Assembly (NCBI GenBank): GCA_028023455.1
Contig: JAQFVV010000323.1
Span: 308,001-372,000, forward strand
DNA length: 64,000 nt
Reading direction: 5' to 3'
From: Epiperipatus broadwayi
Lineage: Eukaryota; Onychophora; Udeonychophora; Euonychophora; Peripatidae
Of the stretch, positions 29,648-39,157 are shown one piece after another; within the stretch, counting starts at the first letter, position 1, and the number at the start of each line of letters is the position of its first letter. Both the position numbers and the translations under genes were made by a program. The notes beneath the pieces were generated by a model. That model was not told the DNA's origin. It saw only the letters and a program-made list of their open reading frames with translations, and made no database searches.

Positions 29648-29905
29648 GGCTATGATGTTGTTTTCAATATTTTTTTTTTTTTCTTATTAAAATTACAAAT
29701 TATATTTGGGTGGCCATGATGTTGTTTTCGGGAAATTATTTCTTTTTATTCTTGTTAAAATTAACAATTTTATTTGCGTGGCAACGATGTTTTTGTTTTG
29801 GAGAAATTATTTATTTTTCTTCGTGTTAAAATTTTATTTAGATCTTTACAATATTGGTTTTATTTGTTTTTATTCTTGTTAAAATTACAAATTTCATTTT
29901 AGAAA
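29648..29905. repeat. Degenerate tandem repeat, about 64-68 bp period
   Basis: GGCTATGATGTTGTTTT (29648), GGCCATGATGTTGTTTT (29712) and GGCAACGATGTTTTTGTTTT (29780) each start a unit. The units carry an AAATTATTT-type block and TTCTTGTTAAAATTA; a partial fourth follows to about 29905. Confidence 0.85.
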
Positions 29906-30069
29906 AATAAAAATTAAAAAAAAAGGTATATCCAATTTATTTTTTATTTATTTTAGATAAATTTCATTATTTTATGATTTTATTGTAAATCAAAAAAGCA
30001 CTATAAAGTTGAAAAAAAAAAGAACAATGGCCCGGTAACATTATAATTCTGTTTGTTTACATAGAAATT

Positions 30070-30622
30070 ACACCCTCAAGCAGTTTCAACATGCTAAGAG
30101 AAAACAACCCAAATACCTTGGTCAGATTAATAATACAGCTGGAAACATAATGGATGAAATTAATCATAGAATTAAAAAGGAAGATTTTTAATAAATGTGT
30201 TTTACTAGTTCTTACTTATGGATCTGAAACTTGGACACTTAATAGAAGAGCTATACAGAGACTTCAGACCATTCAAAGAAGTATGGAGAGATACATGTTA
30301 GGAGTAACAAGAAGAGATCGAAACCGCAATATATGGTGAGAGAATAAACATGTGTTATCATTGAAAAAAATAAGAGACTAAAGTGGAGTTGGGCTGGACA
30401 TATTGCTAGAAGAAATGATAAGAGATGGACAATTGAAATCTTAAGCTGAATTTCAGCAGATTGTAAAAAACCCAGAAAGAGACCACATGTGATGAATGGA
30501 TGAAATAAGAAAGTGTGCAGGGGTAATGTGGAGAAAAAGCGCTAAAGATTGGAGAAAATTGATTGAACTTGGAGAGGCTTTCATCCTGCAGTGAATTGAT
30601 AATGGTTGATGATGATGAGAAT
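30070..30622 (+). pseudogene. RTE-type LINE 3' fragment
   Basis: Translates in part to the C-terminal region found downstream of the RT in RTE-like elements: LKRKIFNKCV, LTYGSETWTL, QRSMERYMLGVTRRDR. Stops interrupt it. It ends in a GATGATGATGA-type tail, the usual 3' simple-repeat tail of this LINE group. It matches 34180-34770 closely. Confidence 0.85.
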
Positions 30623-30624
30623 GA

Positions 30625-30868
30625 TTTCAGCCTAGTTTACAAAAATATTTATGAAGATATCAGTATTCATATAAATATTATTAATTTTAGCTAATTTATT
30701 AAATATTATTTAGTAATATTATATGTACATCCACACATGCTAATATTTATATGTATATCTGCACATAGTAAGAGATATCACTTTATGAAGATAGCAGTAT
30801 TCATATAAATATTACTAAATAATATTATATAAATTAGCTAAAATTAATATCATTTTTGTAAACTAGGC
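30625..30868. repeat. Inverted repeat joining two LINE tails
   Basis: GCCTAGTTTACAAAAAT at 30632 faces ATTTTTGTAAACTAGGC near 30850, with AATATTATTTAG-type and TTAGCTAA-type blocks in both arms. A second pair, ATGAAGATAGCAGTATTCATATAAATATTA-like words, is a direct match between 30654 and 30786. The centre folds into a long hairpin continuous with the LINE fragments outside it. Confidence 0.85.
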
Positions 30869-30869
30869 T

Positions 30870-31420
30870 AAAATCATCATCATCATCATCAAGCATTATC
30901 AATCCACTGCAGAATGAAGGTCTACTTCTTTTTTCCGCATCACTCCTGCACACTTTCTTATTTCATCCAACCATCTCACATGCGGTCTCTTTCTCTGTCT
31001 TTCACAATCTCTTGGAATGTTGTTTAAGATATCAATTGTCTATCTATTATCATCTCTTCTAGCAATATGTCCAACCCAACTCCACTTCAGTCTTATTTTT
31101 TTTCAATGAGGTCAGGAACACCTTTTAGTTCTGTTACCCATATATTGGCATTTTTGAACTCTTCTTGTTACTCCCAGCATGCATCTATTCATACTTTTGT
31201 GAGAGGTTTGAAGTCTCTGTATTGCTCTTCTATTATGGGTCCAAGTCTCAGAGCCATAAGTAAGAACTGCTAAAACATATTTATTAAAATCTTCCTTTTT
31301 AATTCCATGATTAATTTCATCTATTATGTTTCCATGTGCATTAATAATCTGACCAAGGTATTTGTAATTGTTTAACTTCTTCTAACTCATCATAATCAAT
31401 ATTTATTTTCATATTTTGAG
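30870..31420 (-). pseudogene. RTE-type LINE 3' fragment, inverted copy
   Basis: Minus-strand counterpart of 30070-30622: CATCATCATCATCA tail at the left edge, then the complement of the GAAACTTGGACAC and AGAAGAGATG blocks. The right end, near 31420, reaches the complement of ATGAAAATAAATATTGATTATGATGAG, also seen at 34131. Non-functional. The plus-strand frame at 31067-31273 is a shadow. Confidence 0.85.
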
Positions 31421-31423
31421 AAA

Positions 31424-31425
31424 AT

Positions 31426-31471
<46 letters not shown>
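31424..31471. repeat. (TA)n microsatellite, about 45 bp
   Basis: Alternating TA directly right of the inverted LINE fragment. Confidence 0.95.
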
Positions 31472-31474
<3 letters not shown>

Positions 31475-31880
31475 TGCAGAAAGGAATTTGCTATTAACTG
31501 AAAGGAGACCCTTTGATTCCTCTTGGAGACCTTAAAGGAATAGAGCAGGGCAAATTCCATTGTCCACCCCATACATTCTTGTCATTGCAGCTGTGTTATT
31601 ACTATGTGATTATTCATGTAGTATTAGAACATGGATGGGCTGCTCACCAACATGCATTAGCCAGTGTGGTGAGTTTATTGGCTTTTTACCTCTGAATTTA
31701 AGATCAAGAAACATCATGGTTTTTCTTCTGAGTGCCTGATAAGGCAGAATGAATGTTTGTGGAAATGATAAATATTTTTCCAATACATATATACAATTAT
31801 GACAGACAAAAATAAAGCATGGCACTTATTCCCAGGAGGTTGTAAAATCACCAACCAAGGCAGCGGTTGGTGGCCGAAGG
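31472..31880. other. Unassigned sequence upstream of an RTE LINE
   Basis: Slightly less AT-rich than its surroundings. It could be the 5' region of the downstream LINE, but no motif confirms that. Confidence 0.35.
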
Positions 31881-34770
31881 TGGAGGGTGCTAAGAATCCC
31901 CTGATTGTGGAACCAGGTTGCCTTTTGATGATGACTTTTTATTTAGGTACTTAAAACTGCAAATCACTTTCAAGTCAAGGAAGATTGCAAGAATTAGAAG
32001 AACTGTCTTATATTAAATGAGACATTATTGGACTTTGTAAAGTTAGAAGAAAAGGTGAAGAGACAATTGATTTAAAAAGTGGACATATAATCTATTATAA
32101 AGGCACAAATATTGGAAATACAAGTGGAGTAGGATTTATTATAAATAAAAAGTGGAAGAACAATATTGTTGAGATTGAAGGTGTATCGGACTGAGTGGCA
32201 AGTTTAGTTATACAACTTAATAGCAGATACCAAATGCAGATAATTCAGGAGTATGCCCCAACGAGTTCTCATAGTGATGAAGTAGTAGAAGATTTTTACA
32301 TGGGATTACAAAAGGCTTTTGATCAGAGTAAACAACAATTTAAAATTGTTATGGGAGACTTTAATGCTAGAATTGGTAAACAAATGAAAGATGAAAGTGT
32401 TGTAGGTAATTTTGGTTATGGTAATAGAAATGAGAGAGGACATAGACTTGTGGAGTTTTCAGAAAAAGAAAAACTTTATATAATGAGTTCTTTTTTTAAG
32501 AAAAATGTTAAAAAAAAAATGGACATGGAAGCACTCAAATGAAGGTACAGCAGAATTGGATTATATTTTATCTAACAGGAAATACATATTTCAAGATAGT
32601 GATGTTCTTAATAAATTTAACACAGGAAGTGATCATCAATTAGTAAGATGTAATATAAGTGTTAATGTAAAACTAGAGAGACAGAAATTATTAAGAAAAA
32701 CAATATTTACCATTGATATTCCTAATCTTCAGAAACATTCTAATGAATTTAAATTAGAAGTTAGAAATTGGTTTCAAGTATTAGTAAATTTTGAACATGA
32801 TTCAGATTTGAATGAAATTAATATGAAAATAACTGACACACTTTTAAAAAACTGCAACAAAGATAGCTGGTAGAAAAAAGCAGCAATTGACCAATAAAAT
32901 TTCTATTAAGACTAGAGAATTTGTGAAGAAAAAAAGGAATGTGGAGATATACAAAAATGATGCATTAAAAAGGATTGGATATCTCGAATTTTGTAAAATG
33001 GTGCGGAAAAGAGTTGAAAATGATATAAGAAAATATAACTGTGAACTAGCAAGAAAATCTGTAGAAGAAAATAAAAGTCTCAAGAATGTTAAAATCACAT
33101 TTTGGTATTGGTAGGAAATTTATATCTGCAATAAGGAAAAAAAAGATGTCATTATTACTAAAAAGAGAGATGACATCATGAAATGTGTAGAATACGTTTA
33201 TCAAGAATTATATAGTAGTAAAGAACAAGTGCCTCATATACCTATTATAACTTCCGAATTGCATAGAATTTTAAATGAAGAAGTGAGACATACCATTAAA
33301 TGTATGAAAAAAGGAAAGGCTCCAGGTAATGATGGAATTATAATTCATATATTAAAAGAAGCAGGTGAAGAAATAGAATTTTTTTAGCAAAGTTATATAC
33401 CAAATGTCTTAATGATAAATATGTACCAGATGATTGGAAGAATGCAATATTAATATTTAAAAAAGGTGATAAAGAAGATATTAGAAATTATAGACCTATC
33501 AGTCTTTTATCAGTTTTATACAAAATTTTTACTAAGATAATTACAACTCGTCTACAGAAAAACACCGGATTTCCACCAACCAAGAGAACAAGCTGGATTT
33601 AAAAGTGGTTTTAATACAGTAGATCATATCCAGGTATTGAGAGAAGTTATAGAAAGGACAACTGAATATGAATTACCATTATGCTTAGGATTTGTAGATT
33701 ATAAAAAGGCATTCGATTCTATAAACATTTCTTCAGTGATTAAAGCATTGGAGCATCAAGGTGTAGATCCTGTATATTGTCATATTTTAAAGAATATTTA
33801 TAAAAATGCAACAACAGCAATTAGATTGCATAATGATAGTAGGAAAATCAACATTGAAAAGGGTGTAAGACATGGTGACTCAATATCTCCAAAACTTTTT
33901 AAAGCAGTGCTGCAAGAAGTATTTTGTGGATTAAAATGGGAAGCTAAAGGAGTGAAAGTAAATGGAAGTTATTTAAGTCATTTAGATTTTTCAGGTGATG
34001 TAGTTGTTTTTGCAAATAATGCTTTAGAGTTACAGGAAATGTTGCAGGAGTTATCAGATGAAAGTGAGAAAGTAGGACTAAAGATAAATGTTACAAAGAC
34101 TAAAGTAATCATTAATAGATTTTCCCAAAATATGAAAATAAAGATTGATTATGTGAGTTAGAAGAAGTTAGCAGTTACAAATACCTTGGTCAGATTATTA
34201 ATACAGATCGAAACATAATGGATGAAATTAATCATAGAATTAAACTTGGTTGGAGCTCTTTTGGTAGAAATAACTTGATACTAAAAGAAATATGCCTATG
34301 AGTTTGAAGAGGAGGGTTTTTAATAAATGTGTTTTGCCAATTCTTACTTATGGATCTGAGACTTGGACACTTAATAGAAGAGCAATACAGAGATTCAGTC
34401 CACTCAAAGAAGTATGGAGAGATGCATGTTGGGAGTAACAAGAAGAGATTGAAAACACAATGTATGGGTAAGAGAACAAACAGTTGTTACTTTCCTCATT
34501 GAAAAAATTAAAAGACTGAAGTGGAGTTGGACTGCACATATTGCTAGAAGAGATGGTAATAGATGGACAATTGAAATTTTAAACTGGATTCCAAGAGATT
34601 GTAAAAGACCCAGAAAGAGACCACATGTGAGATGGATGGATGAAATTAGAAAGTGTGCAGAGGTGATGTGGAAAAGAGAAGCGAAGGATAGGAAAATATG
34701 GATTGAACTTGGAGAGATCTTCATTCTGCAGTGGATTGATAATGGTTGTTGATGATGATAATATTTGAGA
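31880..34770 (+). pseudogene. RTE-type LINE, endonuclease and reverse transcriptase, decayed
   Basis: Most of one element, broken over frames at 32195-32542, 32505-32873, 32887-33114, 33178-33387 and 33637-34161. The endonuclease part has VRRKGEE, YAPTSSHSDEVVEDFY, VMGDFNARIG (catalytic DFN) and LNKFNTGSDHQLVR (catalytic SDH). The RT part has KGKAPGNDGI, NYRPISLLS, FVDYKKAFDSI (motif A) and a motif C read as FSGDVVVFA where ADD is expected, so a catalytic aspartate is lost. The C-terminal segment and GATGATGAT tail end near 34770. This is the family often annotated as craniofacial development protein 2-like or endonuclease-reverse transcriptase. Multiple shifts and stops make it inactive. Confidence 0.9.
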
Positions 34771-34782
34771 TTGTAGTGATAT

Positions 34783-34797
34783 TATATATATATATAT
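34783..34797. repeat. Short TA array
   Basis: Alternating TA between the LINE tail and a TG-starting segment. Confidence 0.9.
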
Positions 34798-36035
34798 GTT
34801 TCTTTCTTAAAGTATAATAAATATTTGTTATTGTTATGAATTTACATGCGTGTCTTGTGTTTAATATTTCAAATGTCTAGCATCTATATCTACAACCTAA
34901 TGCCAGATCACATTAAAATTTATGAATTGTTTTAGGTTGATTGATTCCCGTGATTGATTTCCATGATTGATTTTCATAGTTTACTTACATAGTTTACTTC
35001 CACGAATGATTTCCATAATTCACCTTTGTAAAATATTAACCAAGAAAGATTTTTTTTTAAATAGAGGGGGACGATCCTTTCGTGGGGATAAAGAATATAC
35101 CCGACTCATAAAATGTAATAGATTTAAAAGTATTAGTTAAATTTGGAAAACAGATGATACAAAGTAAAATAAAATGAGAGAAAATAGTCAATTTAGAGAT
35201 ATTAAATTTAGTTATTTGGTTCGTTGCAATATTAGGAATATTAGGAGCAGACATAAAATTCCTTTTCTGCTTTTGGTATTTAATATGATTCCCTCTGTTA
35301 AACTCGCACTAAAGTTTAATTTAGCAAGTTTTGGGATCATATCGCATTGTAATCATCGATAATTGCACCTCATTAGCAGATCAAGACGTTGAGAAATTTG
35401 AGTACTTCGATTATTAAATTTAAGTGAGCTAGCCTGGAAGTTAAGTAGTGTAAATATTAAAATCGGGAAATAATATTAAAATAAAGATAATGAATCTGTA
35501 GTTAGTTGGAAGGCATATATGTGTATTTAATGAAATAGGATTAGAAGTTGTCAGTTAAGAAGATATAAATGAGAACATAACACAGACATTTATGTTATAT
35601 AATTGTGACTATTGAAAGTGATAGATGCTGAAAACGAAAATAATAGTAGCGGGATTAAATGGAAAGGATTTATATCATTTCTTTATCCTACTTTAAATTA
35701 AATAATAATCTTATATTATATATTATAAGCAGAAGTTACGAGTTCTCCGTATCGATTGCTGCTTTATTTCCATTCCTTTATACGCCAGAAATATATACAG
35801 CATTCTTGTAATTACCGCTCGAGATCATATATCTATATAAAGTTGTGGAGGAAAGTGGTCTAGATTATTTAGTTAGCAGTAATAACCTATCACGAGAATA
35901 TTTACATAACTGTTACTAAGATTAAAATTAAGACCATAATAAATTGAATTGAATGTTAATTACTTTCTTCATTATATCCTGTAGTGATAAGCATGGATGA
36001 TGATCTCTGGTGGGCATTGCGATTTCATAGTTACA
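34797..36035 (+). repeat. Candidate LTR (about 1.24 kb)
   Basis: Preceded by a TA array, begins TGTTTC, ends AGTTACA, and is followed after three bases by TGGCTGCCGGGT (36039), which is placed like a primer-binding site. AATAAA lies near 35938. No partner LTR is seen in the window. Against it: a purine-rich run AGAGGGGG at 35063-35070 sits inside, where it would not be expected, so the true left edge may be there. Confidence 0.35.
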
Positions 36036-36440
36036 ATTTGGCTGCCGGGTATACATAATCTTATTATTACTATTATTAGATAGACACACTGACTTTCCTT
36101 GTTTAGTTCCAGAGTTATTTTCAATCGACTATCTGCTTGCACCAAAGTTAAGAGTAAGTGAATTAATATAAAGAGGAATTTGGCTGATATAAGAAACTAA
36201 AGTTGAAGTCAGAATATATATATAGCCCTATGAAATAAAGCATATTATTTTTACAATTAATATATATTAAAAATAAAGTCTGATGTTACAATTAATATAT
36301 ATTAAAAATAAAGTCTGATGTTGGATGATTGCTTTGCTAGAGTAGGTCCACGTAGAAATACATACTATGTAAAGTAACATAAATAAATAAAAATTTGTTG
36401 ATTATTTCAAATATAAAAAAGGTATTGACTTTTAAATATG
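36036..36440. other. AT-rich spacer with a 35-bp tandem duplication
   Basis: The block TTACAATTAATATATATTAA with its following AATAAAGTCTGATG is present twice, at 36251-36285 and 36286-36320, without a mismatch. Otherwise nothing identifiable. Confidence 0.85.
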
Positions 36441-37040
36441 ATAAACCCTAACTTTTTCACCAACAATAGATATAATTAGCATCATTGAGAAATTTAATAA
36501 AGAAATTTCTCTCATTTAGTTGCTTTTTGTCCATCCACCAACAAATTGAATCCAAATGGAATTGTAGTAGATTCAACAAGGTCCCTCTCATTTTTTTCAA
36601 TATTTTAACTTTGGCATCAAGCCATGATTTTTCAATTGGATAGGTATGAGCACCCATCACTGAATTTACATAGTTTTGCTGGTGATTGATGGCAAAATGT
36701 TGAAACTGCCTATTATTAAAGTCTCAATAGGCTGGCCATTCATCTGAGTGAATAACAGAACCAGCCATGCATTCCCTTTCAGTAATGGAAATCCATATAG
36801 CTTTATTTTAATGTGGCACTGCAAAGTAGCAAAAATTAGAACCCATTTTAATACAAATACCTAGGGTCCATCAATTCAGGTCCTCTGGAATTTTTATTAA
36901 TTAGGGTTACTGTGTTATCCTTACTAGTACATGGGTGATCACCATTTAGCAGACTTTCTCTTTTGCATTTGTGTCATCCAGAAAACCATGCTTCATCTAT
37001 TGAACAGGTTTAATAAGCCTTAAGTTTTTCAAATTTATAA
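36440..37040 (-). pseudogene. Merlin-type (ISXO2-like) DNA transposase remnant
   Basis: Reading the minus strand from about 37020 down gives SIDEAWFSG, then KRESLLNGDHP, a DGP-x-VF-like segment, GSVIHSDEWPAY, INHQQNYV, GAHTYPIEKSWLDAK and VKILKKMRGT. These are the signature blocks of the ISXO2-like DDE domain used by Merlin transposons. The S-H-S-D aspartate and the IE-x-SW glutamate are still visible. The only open frame, 36457-36660, covers the C-terminal part; the rest has stops and shifts. I did not find clear terminal inverted repeats. Confidence 0.85.
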
Positions 37041-37099
37041 TGTCTGTATGATCCGCAAAAATAGATTGTTTAAAAAATGAAATGTCAAATGGTAATTAA

Positions 37100-37690
37100 A
37101 CTAGCATGTTCTTTTAAAACATTTGCAAAAAAATGTGTGTTGATTTCTTAATTATTGATGTAAATTGCACATTTGAAACAATGATCAGTAGAATGCTTTA
37201 AGATCAAGTACATGTGAAATGATAATTAAACTGGTAGGTTTCTTTAAAATATTTGTGAAAAATGCATTTTGATTTTTTAAGTAGTGATGTAAATTGTAAT
37301 TATATTTTAATCACATGATTAGACCAAGTATAACTACAAAAATTGCATTTCCATTTTTTTAATTATTGATCCTAAATTGTGATTTCAGAATGAATAGTCA
37401 ATAATGCATATTTGTATGAAAGTATCACTTTAAATTTTAGAATTACTGATGTAAATTGTGACTATATTTTGGTCACATGATTAGATTGAGTATAATTACA
37501 AAAACTGCATTTTTATTTTTTAATTATTGATGTAATTGCAAAATTGTATGAAAGTTACGCTTTAAACTTTAGAATTATTGATGTAAATTGCGACTATATT
37601 TTACTCATGGGATTTCATCAAGTATAACTATACAAAAATTGTGTTTTTATTTTTTAATTATTGATGAAAATTGCGATTTTGTAAGCACCA
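37100..37690. repeat. Degenerate tandem repeat
   Basis: Four or five imperfect units share TTAATTATTGATGTAAATTG, an ATATTTT-x-x-TCACATGATTAGA block and AGTATAACTACAAAAATTG. Period is irregular, roughly 75-150 bp. It lies between the Merlin relic and the TA/GA array. Confidence 0.75.
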
Positions 37691-37889
37691 TTTTTTTGTG
37701 ACCATGTGTTGATAATTGATGTCATTTCTGTCTTGGACGCTTCTTAGAATTCAAAATGGTGGTAAGCACATACTAAATCAGAATCTATTATTTTATTTAA
37801 AATCTTCATCTTGACAATAATGGGTCTTATTTCATCAATATCTCTGAAATTTATACAAAATAATACATGGTTTAATTCAAAAAATACTT

Positions 37890-37890
37890 C

Positions 37891-37946
<56 letters not shown>

Positions 37947-37961
37947 CGAGAGAGAGAGAGA
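37890..37961. repeat. Compound (TA)n-(GA)n microsatellite
   Basis: About 22 bp of TA, then about 50 bp of mostly GA dinucleotides with a few substitutions. The minus-strand frame crossing it is not a gene. Confidence 0.95.
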
Positions 37962-38290
37962 ACATGTTCTTAAACTTGTAAAACAGTGAATAATTTAACA
38001 AAACATTGATCATATTTTTATGAAAATCAAAAATCAAAATCTTTAAATAAATAGAATTTTGTAAATACTTTTTCATATTCTCATTTTATTTATTGGACTG
38101 CTATAGTTTTGAATGAAGATACGTATTTAATAATAACAAACCGATTAAAATTTCTTGCTGTATTTTTTTTTCAAATTAAATTAAAACAATTTAAATTCAT
38201 TTTTCAAATATATATTGCTAAAAACTATTAATATTTGAAAACAAATACATGTATCCAATTGGTATTGTATATAGAATATTTATTTTGTAG

Positions 38291-38581
38291 ATGGCCCTAA
38301 CATAACAAAGGCCAGAACACCAGTGATTGTCAAAGAAAGTGAGTTAGCTATACTTGAATGTGAAGCCATAGCAAATCCCATGGTATTTCCTCTAATTAAT
38401 TGGAGACATGGTGATCAAAACTTATCCAAGTTTACCATAAGTTTTGAGAATGGGAAATCTATTTTAACCATAAATGGGACCAAAACATCTGATTCTGGAA
38501 ATTTTACTTGTGTAGCCAGTAATGGAGTTGGTCCTACTGATGAGAAAAAAGTGGAACTCATTGTTAGGCCAAAAGTTGAAT
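38291..38581 (+). CDS. Internal exon encoding one Ig I-set domain of a host gene
   Basis: The exon is 291 bp with AG acceptor at 38289-38290 after a T-rich tract and donor GTAAGT at 38582-38587. It begins with two bases of a split codon and ends with one, so it is a phase 1-1 exon, the usual form for single Ig domains that shuffle without breaking frame. Its 97 residues give the I-set pattern: Cys24 (LECEA), Trp38 (NWRHG), LTI at 59-61, and D68-x-G70-x-F72-x-C74. Possible N-glycosylation sites are NIT (4), NGT (62) and NFT (71), fitting an extracellular domain. The likely parent is a multi-Ig cell-adhesion or matrix protein (contactin/NCAM or hemicentin type). No neighbouring exon, signal peptide or membrane segment is visible, so gene identity is open. 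A plus-strand frame starting at an internal ATG is only part of the exon. Confidence 0.9.
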
Positions 38582-39150
38582 GTAAGTAATATATTATATT
38601 CTTGAAAAATGTTGTGAAATATATGTTACTCATAGTAGCTTTCAGATATGATCATGTAAAAAATAATATATAAACATACATATAGTATTGGTCAAAAAGT
38701 TTCTTCAGATATGGAAAAAATCCATTGTCAGAGAGTGCCACTACATTTACAATCTGAAATATCTTACAGATAAACCAATAACCTTTATTAGGTATTTAAT
38801 CTTTTGTATCGTTATAGAAAGATATTAATTTACAGGTTATGACATTCAATCAATGATCCCCATAAAACTCTCAACCACTACTAGTAATTAATGATGCCAC
38901 TAGGTCATGGAGATCTAGAGACTTCTTAAAATATCTATTTGGCAACATCAGATAATAGTATAAATAACAATTGTTAATAAAACAGATCTACTATATAAAC
39001 AAAAAAAGAGTTTGAAATTTATTAGATTATACTTAAATCTCATACTAGTTACTGGTGATTTGTTGCATTTTACAACTACTCTGAATAATATAATAGTAAT
39101 TAAATTTATTTATTAATTATCTTAATAGATAATAATTTTAAACTTTAAGT
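38582..39150 (+). other. Intron downstream of the Ig exon
   Basis: AT-rich, no coding signal. A short GGTCAAAAAGTTTCTTC word near 38690 resembles some mariner ends, but no partner was found. Confidence 0.6.
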
Positions 39151-39157
39151 TATATAT

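Noticed and set aside
29648-29905. CRISPR-like spaced repeats
   Set aside because: Units are continuous degenerate tandem repeats without constant short repeats or unique spacers, in an animal genome.
37744-38076. 110-codon minus-strand frame with an SLSLSL stretch
   Set aside because: The stretch is a GA/TA microsatellite translated on the opposite strand.
38681-38720. Mariner-like terminal word GGTCAAAAAGTTTCTTC
   Set aside because: No matching inverted end or transposase fragment nearby.
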